DNA of 64,000 nucleotides from Nitrosomonadales bacterium (GTDB lineage Bacteria; Pseudomonadota; Gammaproteobacteria; Burkholderiales; Gallionellaceae). Under the pieces are notes generated by a model that did not search any database, was not told the DNA's origin, and worked only from the letters and a program-made list of their open reading frames with translations. Position numbers and translations under genes: made by a program. Shown here piece after piece: positions 17,283 through 27,995 of the stretch. The stretch covers positions 186,001 through 250,000 of the forward strand of contig JAHFQZ010000003.1 of assembly GCA_023259055.1 (NCBI GenBank), given 5' to 3'. Positions within the stretch are counted from its first letter, which is position 1; the number at the start of each line of letters is the position of its first letter.

Positions 17283-17972
17283 ATGGCACACAGGAAAATA
17301 GAAATCATCATGGAGCCCAAGTACGCTCCTCCCTATCCGCAGTCGTTTTATGCTTTTTGGCCGAAACATGCGGTCAAGGCCGGCACGCTGATATCACTGA
17401 TATTTCTGGGGTTGCTGCTGCTATCCTATTTCGTCAGGGTGCCCATGGATCCCGCTATGCCGCCCATGCCTGAGGAGGGTTTTCACATACCCGCCCCGGA
17501 ATGGTATCTGATGTTCCTGTTTCAGCCTTTCTGGTATCTGACGGGGGATAACGCAAAATGGTTATCGGTGGGTACGTTTTGGCTCCCGCTCCTGGCAGTG
17601 GTTTTTCTGTTTCTGGTTCCGGTTATTTTCAAGAAACGCAAAGTCCCTCGTGCCGGGGTCAAGACCGCCACGACCATGACGCTTGCCGTTTTTATCGGGC
17701 TGGTCTGGGCTGTCCCCATGGGTGCGGTGGTCAGCAGCGGATATTCCGTCAAGACGCTGGGTTGCCCGTCCTGCCACAATCCCATGATGGGCCAAAGGCA
17801 AGCCTTGCCTCCCGCCAGGATGGGGGAATATTACCGGGTTGAACGCCAGCGGCAGGTCAATCTGGGTGGTTATAACGTCGGCAGCGAGGATACCGGGAAT
17901 CACGCCGGCGGATCTTACAAAGATGCAAACTGGCAACTTCGCCATGTTTATACGCCCACCCAGACATGGTGA
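17283..17972 (+). CDS. qcrC: Subunit IV-cytochrome c fusion of a b6c complex
   Basis: A 229-residue protein completing the split cytochrome b. Three transmembrane segments are visible (about 33-52, 92-112, 127-150). The Qo-site motif PEWY lies at residues 72-75, followed by LMFLFQPFWYL. A cytochrome c segment follows the last helix, with heme motif CPSCH at 161-165 and a short, Gly-rich tail (VNLGGYNVGSEDTGNHAGG). This is the layout of QcrC in Firmicutes b6c complexes. The tail contains Met (PMMGQRQ) but the axial ligand cannot be fixed from sequence. Confidence 0.85.
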   Translation: MAHRKIEIIMEPKYAPPYPQSFYAFWPKHAVKAGTLISLIFLGLLLLSYFVRVPMDPAMPPMPEEGFHIPAPEWYLMFLFQPFWYLTGDNAKWLSVGTFWLPLLAVVFLFLVPVIFKKRKVPRAGVKTATTMTLAVFIGLVWAVPMGAVVSSGYSVKTLGCPSCHNPMMGQRQALPPARMGEYYRVERQRQVNLGGYNVGSEDTGNHAGGSYKDANWQLRHVYTPTQTW

Positions 17973-18211
17973 TTCTTTGAATTGCATCGGCAATTGATCC
18001 ATTAGCCTCAGATAGTTGTATTTGGCGATGATCCGTATCGAAGATTGCATCGCAATGAATTAGCTGCGCCCTTTATGTTACAGGCGGGTCATTACAAAAG
18101 ACAAAGAGTGTGTCAATTGGTAATGCAATTTAATACTCTATTTATTCCTTCCGCAAAACCAAACCAGTTACGACTGCCTAAGCAATACCAACCATTCGAT
18201 AAGGTCTATGA

Positions 18212-19399
18212 ATGCCTGATTTATTGCTTATTATTTCTGATCTTGCATGGCCTTTTGCTCTCGCTCTCGCTTGGGTAGCAGGAGAATTCGGACATCGTTG
18301 GACAGGTTTGCCACGCATTAGTATTTACGGGCTGGTAGGTTTTATATTGGCAAATACACAGGCTGGTCTTCTGCCGCACCCGGCTGGCATTCCTATTATG
18401 CTATTGGCAAACATCGCTTTTAGTTTGATTTTGTTTGAGCTTGGTTACCACATCAATCTGCGTTGGCTGCGCAATAACCCATGGCTTGGCGTTACCAGCC
18501 TGATTGAGGCCAGCGGCACCTTTGCTGCTGTGTACCTTGCGGCGCAGTGGCTCGGCATGCAGTTGATCCCCTCTCTGTTGTTGTCATCTCTTGCCATGGC
18601 CACATCACCAGCAGCCGTATTGCGCGTTGTGAACGAACAACACAGTTCGGGGCAAGTGACCGAACGGATTTTGCACCTGTCCGCTTTCAATTGTGTGCTT
18701 GCCGTATTCACATTCAAGATCGTCGTTGGCCTGTGGGTGTTTCAGAGTACCGGCAACATTCTGCACGCGCTCTGGAACAGTGTGATTATATTGCTGGTGT
18801 CCGCAGCGCTTGGCGGCCTCTTTGGCTTAGCCGTGCCCGGCTTATTGAAAAGGTTGGGCAATGCTGGGTGCGATGCCACCGTGGCGTTCGCGATGGCAGT
18901 GTTTATCCTGGTTGCCCTGACCCATACGCTCAAATTCTCGCCAGTACCGGCAGCATTGGCCTTTGGCCTGATGGCTCGTCATCGTCGCATTGTTCTTAGC
19001 CAAACCCAACAAAATTTCGGTACGTTGGGAAATCTGCTGACTGTTTTGTTGTTCGTATTTATGGCGGCTACGCTGGAATGGCGGATGGTAATGGCTGGCG
19101 CTGGCCTTGCCATGGCGCTTCTGGCAGTCCGCTTTGCGGTGAAAACTTTGTGTGTCGCCGCTTTTGCGCACGTCAGCGGAATCACTTGGCGGAAAGGATT
19201 GTTGACGGGGATGGCTCTTACTCCCTTATCGGCTTTTGTCATTTTGCTACTGGAACAGACACGCCATTTGGGTATTGGCCTCATGGATGAATTGGCTGCA
19301 TTAGCTGCCATCACACTTCTGCTGGAGGTGATTGGACCAGTCGTCACACAATGGGCACTGGTCTTGGCCAAGGAAGTCCCGGACACCAAGGATACCTGA
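18212..19399 (+). CDS. Monovalent cation/proton antiporter (CPA2/Kef type)
   Basis: A 395-residue membrane transporter with about 11-12 hydrophobic segments and no soluble TrkA-N domain. Features of the Na+/H+ exchanger fold include the YGLVGFILAN segment, ILFELGYHINLRWLR and the MATSPAAVLRVVNEQ region. It probably exchanges Na+ or K+ for H+. The 239 bases before it (17973-18211) hold only short frames that I do not trust. It ends 2 nt before the ligase gene, suggesting a joint transcript. Confidence 0.8.
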   Translation: MPDLLLIISDLAWPFALALAWVAGEFGHRWTGLPRISIYGLVGFILANTQAGLLPHPAGIPIMLLANIAFSLILFELGYHINLRWLRNNPWLGVTSLIEASGTFAAVYLAAQWLGMQLIPSLLLSSLAMATSPAAVLRVVNEQHSSGQVTERILHLSAFNCVLAVFTFKIVVGLWVFQSTGNILHALWNSVIILLVSAALGGLFGLAVPGLLKRLGNAGCDATVAFAMAVFILVALTHTLKFSPVPAALAFGLMARHRRIVLSQTQQNFGTLGNLLTVLLFVFMAATLEWRMVMAGAGLAMALLAVRFAVKTLCVAAFAHVSGITWRKGLLTGMALTPLSAFVILLLEQTRHLGIGLMDELAALAAITLLLEVIGPVVTQWALVLAKEVPDTKDT

Positions 19400-19401
19400 C
19401 C

Positions 19402-20526
19402 ATGCCGCTAGAATATTTCAAAACGTCAACGCCACTTACACTAGGCGTTGAACTGGAACTCCAGCTTGTTAGCCTCAGCGATTTTGATCTCACTGCCGCC
19501 AGCCCGGATATGCTTCATTTGCTGAAACGGGCAAGCTTTCCCGGCAACGTCACGCCTGAAGTTACCGAAAGCATGATTGAAATTAACACCGATATACATG
19601 CGAACCACGCAGAATTGTTGGAGCAGTTGCAACGTATCCGCGATACTTTGTTGCGTGCGGGCGACACCCTGAACATTGGTGTATGCGGCGGTGGCACGCA
19701 CCCCTTTCAACACTGGTCCGAACGCAAGATATTTTCCAAGCCACGTTTCAAGGAGGTCTCTGCGATTTACGGATATCTCGCCAAACAATTCACTGTGTTT
19801 GGGCAACACATCCATGTGGGCTGTACATCAGGTGACGATGCTCTGTTCTTGCTGCACTCCCTGAACCGCTATGTACCTCATTTCATAGCCCTGTCCGCCT
19901 CATCGCCATTTTTCCAAGGGAGCGATACGTTGTTTAACTCGGCACGGCTTAATTCGGTTTTTGCTTTTCCACTGAGTGGGCGTGCGCCTTTTTTGCTGCG
20001 CTGGACAGATTTCGTGAGTGAATATTTTGCCAAGATGGAAGCTACGGGTATCGTCAAGAGCATGAAGGATTTCTACTGGGACATCCGGCCCAAGCCGGAA
20101 TACGGCACCATCGAGCTGCGTGTGTGTGATACACCTCTGACGGTAGAAAGAGCCGCTGCACTGGCCGGTTATCTGCAAGTGCTGTGCCGATACCTGCTGG
20201 ATCGCACTGAACCCGCTCCCGTCGAAGACGATTATTTGGTCTATAACTACAACCGTTTCCAGGCTTGCCGTTTTGGCCTTGATGGCAGCCTCGTTCACCC
20301 TAAAACCCATGAAACGCTTTCACTGCGAGAGGATGTATTGACTACCTTGCGCAAATTGGAATCCTATGCGGAAATGATGGTCGGTATGCCAGCCTTGGAA
20401 CATCTCTATCGAACTGCTCACGAGGGCAGCGATGCCAGTTATCTCCGGCAACAATATGCTGAGAGAGGCAGCACAGAGAGTATGGTCGATGCGGCAATAC
20501 TCCGGTTCCGTGATGGTTGCCCTTGA
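19402..20526 (+). CDS. ybdK: YbdK-family carboxylate-amine ligase (GCS2 type)
   Basis: A 374-residue ATP-dependent enzyme related to glutamate-cysteine ligase type 2. It begins MPLEYF and shows TLGVELELQLVSL (metal/ATP-binding Glu pair), ESMIEINTDIH, GGGTHPFQHW, VFGQHIHVGC and YWDIRPKPEYGTIELRVCDTPL, all in family order. It is likely to make gamma-glutamyl amides, possibly weakly gamma-glutamylcysteine, which would suit a metal-stress region, but the true substrate is unknown. I chose the ATG at 19402 because the antiporter gene ends just before it. Confidence 0.88.
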   Translation: MPLEYFKTSTPLTLGVELELQLVSLSDFDLTAASPDMLHLLKRASFPGNVTPEVTESMIEINTDIHANHAELLEQLQRIRDTLLRAGDTLNIGVCGGGTHPFQHWSERKIFSKPRFKEVSAIYGYLAKQFTVFGQHIHVGCTSGDDALFLLHSLNRYVPHFIALSASSPFFQGSDTLFNSARLNSVFAFPLSGRAPFLLRWTDFVSEYFAKMEATGIVKSMKDFYWDIRPKPEYGTIELRVCDTPLTVERAAALAGYLQVLCRYLLDRTEPAPVEDDYLVYNYNRFQACRFGLDGSLVHPKTHETLSLREDVLTTLRKLESYAEMMVGMPALEHLYRTAHEGSDASYLRQQYAERGSTESMVDAAILRFRDGCP

Positions 20527-20652
20527 GCTTCTTAGGCAATTAAGTCGCGCGAGATCAGACAGGAACTGATGCTTCACATGCCTGAGAAGAAAGTGGAGAA
20601 TGCTGAGTGAGCGGAATATTATTTATTAGGTGAGTAACGAATGGAGGGAGCA

Positions 20653-20994
20653 ATGAAAATCCGAATTGGAATAATCGCCCTGTTGTTGGCTGGTGTAGCA
20701 TCATTGCCACTGGCTGCAAAGCCGATGGCGGATATTGAAGCGCAGAAAACAACCCAGCAGGTCAGCCACCAAGGCACAGGCAAAGTGGTGTCCGTTGATC
20801 GTGCAAAATTGCGCGTCAAGCTGGCGCACGAGCCGATCAAATCGCTCGGTTGGTCGGCCATGATGATGGACTTCAGCGTATCGGACGCCTCGCTGCTGGA
20901 TAACCTCAAGGCGGGCGACGCTGTGCGGTTTGAACTGAGGCAACTCAAACCGGATGACTTGGTATGGGTAATCGTCAAAATTGAACGCAGGTGA
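20653..20994 (+). CDS. cusF: CusF-like periplasmic copper chaperone
   Basis: A 113-residue exported protein with a signal peptide (1-21, ending LPLAAKP) and an OB-fold copper-binding domain. The CusF residues are in place: His, Trp and Met in HEPIKSLGWSAMMMDFSV. It delivers Cu+/Ag+ to CusB-type adaptors. The ATG at 20653 has GGAGGG before it; an ATG at 20641 contains that ribosome site and is unlikely. It stands about 7.6 kb from cusA, where a second CusF domain is already fused to the adaptor. Confidence 0.88.
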   Translation: MKIRIGIIALLLAGVASLPLAAKPMADIEAQKTTQQVSHQGTGKVVSVDRAKLRVKLAHEPIKSLGWSAMMMDFSVSDASLLDNLKAGDAVRFELRQLKPDDLVWVIVKIERR

Positions 20995-21337
20995 TCAATG
21001 AGCAAGCGGGCAGGAACTGACTTTGTTCAAGAGCGACAAGCCGCAAACATTAGGTGGGTATACATACAGGCTGTTCGGTGCAACTTAAAGGAGGCCAACA
21101 TAAGAAACATGGCGTTGAAGGAATAAAATTATGCCGCCGTCTCTGCTGCCAATTATTGAGGTTGCGCATTGGGCTTTAATCAGCGTATCTTGCAGGTATC
21201 TGGATATGGTTGGCGGTGAATTGGATCGCTAAGATACTACAGAAATATTCGAACTGTCCGAACGGCTATTCGCCACACAGGCACGGTGCGAGATCGAACT
21301 TGTGACATGCAGGCTGGCAATGAGGAGGATGGCAATC
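20995..21337. other. Gene-free stretch before the glucan phosphorylase
   Basis: Only short frames without support are present. I see the GAGGAGG ribosome site for the next gene at its end, and no clear promoter, repeat or RNA. Confidence 0.5.
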
Positions 21338-23032
21338 ATGCTCGACGAATTTATCCACGAACCGCGTGTTGCGTACTTCTCGATGGAGATCGCGCTACGC
21401 AATGAAATCCCGACCTACGCCGGCGGACTGGGTGTGCTTGCCGGAGATACCCTGCGCTCTGCCGCAGACCTTGAATTGCCGATGGTGGGGGTCAGCCTGG
21501 TTTCCCATGCAGGCTATTTCCGCCAGGAAATCAACGCGCAGGGCCGACAGACAGAGCATGCGGCAAATTGGGAGATCAGGCGCTGGACGCATCCCCTTGA
21601 CGCCAAGATTGCCGTGCAGATCGAAGGGCGCACCGTCTGGATCGGTGCCTGGCTGTATGTGCTCGAAGGTCACATGGGCGGGCGCCAACCGGTGTTGCTG
21701 CTCGACACCGACCTGAATGAGAACAGCAGCGAAGACCGCGAGCTCACCCACTATCTCTACGGCGGCGACAGCGTCTACCGGTTCAAGCAGGAAATCGTGC
21801 TTGGCTTGGGCGGCGTACGCCTGCTGCATGCAATCGGTTTCTCCATCCGGCACTACCACATGAACGAGGGGCATTCCGCGCTACTCGGTCTGGAACTGAT
21901 GCGTCGTTTTACTTATTCCACCGAACATTTGCGGCCCGGCGAATCGCACTATGACCTTCCGCGCGTACGCGACCTGTGCAGCTTCACCACGCACACACCG
22001 GTCGAGGCCGGGCATGACCGTTTTTCCTACGAGCTAGTGAAGCGTGTTCTCGACAACAGCTTCGATATCGAAACCATCAAGCACTTGGCCGGGGAGGACA
22101 GTCTCAACATGACGCGGCTGGCGCTGAACCTGAGCGAATATGTTAACGGTGTCGCCACGAGACATGCCGAACTGTCCAACGTAATGTTCCCCGGCTACAA
22201 GGTGCACGCGATCACCAATGGCGTACATCCTTTTACCTGGTCTGCCGAAAGCTTCCGCCAGCTTTACGATCATTACATTCCCGGCTGGCGCCACGAGCAG
22301 CAGTTGCTGATGCGCGCCGACTGCTGCATTCCCGATGCAGCGATCTGGGAAGCGCATGTTCAGGCGAAACAGCACCTCATCGAGAAAGTGCAGGCGCTCA
22401 CCGGCGTATCGCTTAAACCCGATATCCCGGTTTTCGGCTTTGCGCGGCGCATGACTGCATACAAACGCCCGGACCTTTTGTTCACCGACCTGGAACGGTT
22501 GCGGGCAATCGCGCGCAAATATCCGTTCCAGATTGTGCTCGCCGGCAAGGCACACCCGAATGATGAAAGCGGCAAGCACTTGATCGAGCAACTGTATGCC
22601 CATGCGCGTGATCTTGCCGATACGATACCGGTGGTTTATCTGCCCGATTATGATATGGCGCTTGCCCAGATACTGACCGCGGGAGTGGACGTGTGGCTCA
22701 ACACGCCGCTTCCGCCGCTCGAGGCTTCGGGTACCAGTGGCATGAAAGCCGCATTCAACGGCGTGCCAAATCTTTCAGTATTGGACGGCTGGTGGATTGA
22801 AGGTTGCCTTGAAGGCGTAACCGGCTGGGCAATCGGCGATATGGCGGGAATGGCCGATGGCAAAGCACAAGTGCTTTACGACAAGCTCGAAAAAGTGGTG
22901 TTGCCGCTGTATTTTAATAGCGACCACAGCGGGTGGATCAGGGTGATGAAAGGAGCGATCAGCAAGAACGCCTCGTATTTCAACAGCCACCGCATGATGC
23001 GCCGTTATGCGACCGAGGCATATGCGCGGTGA
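21338..23032 (+). CDS. glgP: Short alpha-glucan phosphorylase (GT35)
   Basis: A 564-residue enzyme releasing glucose-1-phosphate from glycogen-like glucans. It is of the short type that lacks most of the N-terminal regulatory region of E. coli GlgP (over 800 aa). Motifs in order: VAYFSMEIALRNEIPTYAGG, YHMNEGHSALLGLELMRRF, FTTHTPVEAGHDRF, VHAITNGVHPFTW, FARRMTAYKRPDL, and EASGTSGMKAAFNGVPNLS near the pyridoxal-phosphate site. The start at ATG 21338 follows GGAGG by 9 nt. No other glycogen gene is adjacent. Confidence 0.9.
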   Translation: MLDEFIHEPRVAYFSMEIALRNEIPTYAGGLGVLAGDTLRSAADLELPMVGVSLVSHAGYFRQEINAQGRQTEHAANWEIRRWTHPLDAKIAVQIEGRTVWIGAWLYVLEGHMGGRQPVLLLDTDLNENSSEDRELTHYLYGGDSVYRFKQEIVLGLGGVRLLHAIGFSIRHYHMNEGHSALLGLELMRRFTYSTEHLRPGESHYDLPRVRDLCSFTTHTPVEAGHDRFSYELVKRVLDNSFDIETIKHLAGEDSLNMTRLALNLSEYVNGVATRHAELSNVMFPGYKVHAITNGVHPFTWSAESFRQLYDHYIPGWRHEQQLLMRADCCIPDAAIWEAHVQAKQHLIEKVQALTGVSLKPDIPVFGFARRMTAYKRPDLLFTDLERLRAIARKYPFQIVLAGKAHPNDESGKHLIEQLYAHARDLADTIPVVYLPDYDMALAQILTAGVDVWLNTPLPPLEASGTSGMKAAFNGVPNLSVLDGWWIEGCLEGVTGWAIGDMAGMADGKAQVLYDKLEKVVLPLYFNSDHSGWIRVMKGAISKNASYFNSHRMMRRYATEAYAR

Positions 23033-23298
23033 TTTCCAGTGGAGGCGAAAACGTCAACGAGCAGCTTGCTCTGTGCGCCATCTTGCTGACCGTTGGCAAG
23101 GAAGCGAATGAGCCAGTTGTGAGTACGGCTCATCGGGCGCCGCTGATAATCAACCTGCTTGCCCCCGCCACAAAGGACGGTTGTGACTTAATGTGGAAAT
23201 AAAGCGCCATGAACTCTTGGACGATATTGCAGCGCAATGGGCTGGTTAAATAGATACAGAAATTGAATTCACTAGGCAAAACGCTACGGCGCTGGAAT

Positions 23299-24036
23299 AT
23301 GCGCCGCATACTGCGGCGCAACCCAATACCCCATCATGTTTGGCATCGGGCCGCGCGAAAGATGATGCTGCTGCAAGGGCTGGACGCAGTGCAAATGGCG
23401 CATCTGCGCGAACTGACAACGTGGTTCCTGCATAGCAAGGCTATCAATGGAGTGCAGGGTCTGGACGTGACGTTGGCAATGCGCGTGGCGGTGGCGGCCC
23501 AGGCATGCTTGCTGATTTTGAATCTGGATATTGATTGCTTTGATAATTGGGTCGAAGTCATCCTCTACCCCGGTGCGTTCCGGGTGAATCATGAGCAGGT
23601 AGATGCCATTGGCCTGGTGCATAACGACGCAAGCGACTTAACCGGCGAGGCATGGTTGCGCGGGCCGGTGATCTTGTCTTGGGATGACGTTGAGCGGGAC
23701 ACTTATCATCCCCAGCCAGGTCGCAATGTTGTGTTGCACGAGTTCGCACATAAGCTGGATGGCCTCAATGGCGTTGCGAATGGTTTGCCGCCATTACGTC
23801 GTGGCATGAGCCTTAAAAGATGGGCCGAAGATTTTAGCCGGGCTTACGATGCACTGCGCCAGCAAGTGGCCGCAGGGAAATCGGCCTGCATCAATCCTTA
23901 TGCCGCCACCAGTCCAGCAGAATTTTTTGCGGTAGCGAGTGAGTATTTTTTTACTGCACCGGATATTTTGAAAAATTGCTGCCCAGGCGTTCACAGGCAA
24001 CTGACGCTGTATTATCGGCAGGCTGCATCGCGTTGA
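23299..24036 (+). CDS. mtfA: MtfA-type zinc peptidase
   Basis: A cytosolic zinc aminopeptidase family protein (E. coli MtfA binds the regulator Mlc, tying it to glucose uptake). With the ATG at 23299 it has 245 residues; a TTG at 23263 would add 12. The HExxH site is HEFAHKLD at 147-154. The distal Glu region AATSPAEFFAVASEYFFTAP is conserved, as are VILYPGAFRV and GPVILSWDDV. The 266 bases before it (23033-23298) hold no supported gene. Its neighbour glgP makes a sugar-metabolism link thinkable but unproven. Confidence 0.85.
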   Translation: MRRILRRNPIPHHVWHRAARKMMLLQGLDAVQMAHLRELTTWFLHSKAINGVQGLDVTLAMRVAVAAQACLLILNLDIDCFDNWVEVILYPGAFRVNHEQVDAIGLVHNDASDLTGEAWLRGPVILSWDDVERDTYHPQPGRNVVLHEFAHKLDGLNGVANGLPPLRRGMSLKRWAEDFSRAYDALRQQVAAGKSACINPYAATSPAEFFAVASEYFFTAPDILKNCCPGVHRQLTLYYRQAASR

Positions 24037-24241
24037 TCTCGGATTGTCAATTGGGGAAGCACTGATTAAGTCCCAACTGCGGTTCAACTTCCTGTTCAGG
24101 CTAGCGGAGGCGGGTCACGAGTGGCTGTTTGGGGCGGGGAAAATCGCATCACGGAGTTTTGCTCGGTGCAATTAGCTGCCCTTCAGCCGTTCACAAAATA
24201 AGTCCCCCGGTTATTTATTTAACCCGCAGACACCCTCATCT

Positions 24242-24308
24242 TGTCAGGCGAACACTGATAGCAAAATCTCGCCATCCCCTACACCAAAATCAGGCAAACA
24301 CCGATGTG
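24242..24308 (+). repeat. Dispersed TCAGGCAAACACTGA element, copy B
   Basis: TGTCAGGCGAACACTGATAG begins the element and ATCAGGCAAACACCGATG ends it, with a spacer conserved with the other copies (CCATCCCCTACACCAAA). It lies in the 421-base gene-free stretch 24037-24457, which otherwise shows no clear feature. Confidence 0.65.
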
Positions 24309-24457
24309 CAATCTACTTGCTAAGTAATAGCATTAACCAAATTCGCAGGCTAAAACAAAACATTGCACCGCATCACCAAGCTGCCCGCCCAGAAAAGCAA
24401 ACCTTACTCACGTCACAGGAGTCATCCAACAACGACATCTTCAGGAGGTTCATGATC

Positions 24458-25315
24458 ATGAAAAAGCTATCTTTTAACTCTATCCTGGTTGCGCTGTCGC
24501 TGTATATCGGTATTGGCCTTTTTTCTTGCGCCTATGGGCATTCTGTTGCCTTCGGCCCGGAAATCTATTCCAGTGAAAGCGGCAAATCACAGCGGGTGGT
24601 TAAGCATTTTTCCGTTCATGATGTAAATCAGAAGTTTTTCATTTCGGTACAAAGCGGAAAGGGCAGTGAGCAAGGAGTGGTCGGAGCCGCAATTGATCTA
24701 AACGGGGAACGCATCGTCTCGCGTGATGAGATCGGCAAACAGTTCAAGATGCTTACGAAACCCGTAAAACTCAAAGAGCAGAATGATATTGCGGTTGAGG
24801 TGACAGGCGAATCTGAATCACCGATTATCGTGACCATAATAAGCCTGAAAGCGCAAACAGTGACCGCTAAAATATCTCCCCTTGGGGGCAGGTTGAATAT
24901 TGAGGAATATGCTTTGGTCACATTTCCTGCCAAAGCTTTTGACGTCACTCAGGATGTCAGGATGTCCATCAATGCCTCTCCTTCAACCCAGGATATTTTT
25001 GAGGCCAATGCCGCAGGGCCTCGCTTGCCATATGAGATCAGGATCAACACTGGAAACAAGGCGCCGGCAACGACTGTTGCGATCAGTGTAAAGTATCCGG
25101 AATCCTTTTTTTCGTCGGATTATCGGATGCAGATATGTGCCCGGATGTATGACAATCCAGATACCCCGGACGTGCATGACAAATTCTGTCTGATTGATTC
25201 TGGAGTGAGCCATACCGGCGCGATCATTACATCGTTGCCTAAGGAGGTTTTTTCAAACCATTACGGCAAGAACGGGACGTATGAAGCGATAATCACCATT
25301 GTGCTAATTCAGTGA
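24458..25315 (+). CDS. Exported protein of unknown family
   Basis: A 285-residue protein starting at the ATG 9 nt after a strong AGGAGG; the frame is open upstream but that part is unsupported. A signal peptide (hydrophobic about 8-24) is followed by SCAYGH, so either signal peptidase II at Cys or plain cleavage. The mature part is rich in short beta-like segments (KFFISVQSGKG, IAVEVTGESESPIIVTIISL, AVTISVKYPES) and has two Cys near the end (MQICARMYD, HDKFCLIDSG). It looks like an all-beta periplasmic or surface protein. I do not recognise it. Confidence 0.6.
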   Translation: MKKLSFNSILVALSLYIGIGLFSCAYGHSVAFGPEIYSSESGKSQRVVKHFSVHDVNQKFFISVQSGKGSEQGVVGAAIDLNGERIVSRDEIGKQFKMLTKPVKLKEQNDIAVEVTGESESPIIVTIISLKAQTVTAKISPLGGRLNIEEYALVTFPAKAFDVTQDVRMSINASPSTQDIFEANAAGPRLPYEIRINTGNKAPATTVAISVKYPESFFSSDYRMQICARMYDNPDTPDVHDKFCLIDSGVSHTGAIITSLPKEVFSNHYGKNGTYEAIITIVLIQ

Positions 25316-27086
<1,771 letters not shown>

Positions 27087-27092
27087 AGCTTG

Positions 27093-27171
27093 GTAGGGTG
27101 GGCACGTTTTTGTGCCCACGCGGTCAGCAAAGGTTATTTTCGCGTGGGCACAAAAAACGTGCCCACCCTAC
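27093..27171. repeat. Inverted pair of REP hairpins (same family as the RAYT-flanking REPs)
   Basis: GTAGGGTGGGCACG...GTGCCCACGCG (27093-27122) and its inverse CGCGTGGGCAC...GTGCCCACCCTAC (27141-27171) are separated by 18 nt. Each has an internal perfect 8 bp hairpin (GTGGGCAC/GTGCCCAC). This is a REPIN-like unit, in the gap between atpD and atpC. The same sequence flanks the transposase gene at 31753-32295. Confidence 0.9.
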
Positions 27172-27232
27172 ATGGCTTGTTCCTACGCGCTGCGCCAGGT
27201 AACAATGTGGGACGTGTAAACAAGGAATCTAT

Positions 27233-27631
27233 ATGTCGTTCATGAAGCTTAAAGTACTCTTGCCGTACCAGGTCTTCGCCGAGATAGGAGACGTGATGCG
27301 CATCGTGGCGGAAACGTCGCAGGGTTCGCTCGGGCTGTTGCCGCTTCGGCTCGATTGCGTCGCAGTGTTGAAACCGGGGATACTGACTTTTGAAACCGAA
27401 ACTGAAGGCGAGGTCTACGTGGCTGTCGATGAGGGTATTCTGGTGAAAGCCGGCGCGGACGTGCTCGTCTCGGTGCGCAACGCGATTGGCGGTATGAGCC
27501 TCGGCAAACTGCGCGAGGCGGTGGAGCAGGAATTCGTCAATCTCGACGAGGGTGAAAAGCAGATTCGTGCGGTGCTGGCAAAGCTGGAGAGCGGATTCGT
27601 GCGCCGTTTCGCGGAGTTTCATCGTGGTTGA
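27233..27631 (+). CDS. atpC: N-type F1 ATPase, epsilon subunit
   Basis: Central-stalk subunit of F1, 132 residues. It has the beta-sandwich signature MKLKVLLPYQVF, the segment VMRIVAETSQGSLGLLPLRLDCVAVL, GILTFE and VAVDEGILVKAG, followed by a short helical end. AAGGA lies 6 nt before the ATG. The stop overlaps the GTG start of the next gene, implying coupled translation. Confidence 0.9.
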   Translation: MSFMKLKVLLPYQVFAEIGDVMRIVAETSQGSLGLLPLRLDCVAVLKPGILTFETETEGEVYVAVDEGILVKAGADVLVSVRNAIGGMSLGKLREAVEQEFVNLDEGEKQIRAVLAKLESGFVRRFAEFHRG

Positions 27632-27995
27632 CGTACCCGAACCCTCATCCAGAAGAACCGCACCCAATAAAGGTGAGGCGGCCTTCATCCGGCAGGTCGG
27701 CGCGAATGAAAAGCGCAAGCTCAAGGCGCAGAGCAAGGTCACGCAAACCGTCTGGTCCGGCCTGGGGATGATGGGGCTGGTCGGCTGGTCGGTGGCGGTG
27801 CCGACTCTGCTCGGTGCGGCGCTGGGCATCTGGCTGGACAAGCGCTATCCGGGGATTCATTCCTGGACGCTCTCGCTGCTGATTATTGGCCTGGCCGCCG
27901 GCTGCTTGAATGCTTGGCATTGGGTGGCGAAAGAGGATCGGGAAATCCGGAAAGAACAGGAGGCACCGGGGAACCGGGGAGATAAAGATGAGTGA
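27624..27995 (+). CDS. atpQ: N-ATPase subunit AtpQ (AtpI-like membrane protein)
   Basis: A 123-residue protein starting at GTG 27624. A charged N-terminus (NEKRKLKAQSKVTQTVW) is followed by two transmembrane helices (about 49-69 and 78-97) with the AtpI-like motif ALGIWLDKRYPG between them. AtpI-type proteins help c-ring assembly or ion supply. It is the Q gene of the N-ATPase order. It overlaps atpC upstream and atpR downstream by 8 nt each. Confidence 0.85.
   Translation: MVDVPEPSSRRTAPNKGEAAFIRQVGANEKRKLKAQSKVTQTVWSGLGMMGLVGWSVAVPTLLGAALGIWLDKRYPGIHSWTLSLLIIGLAAGCLNAWHWVAKEDREIRKEQEAPGNRGDKDE

Noticed and set aside
18045-18278. Open frame of 77 codons before and into the antiporter gene
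   Set aside because: Different frame from the clear antiporter start, with no recognisable feature.
22933-23202. Frame of 89 codons across the end of the glucan phosphorylase and the following gap
   Set aside because: First half is a shadow of the phosphorylase; the rest has no family pattern.
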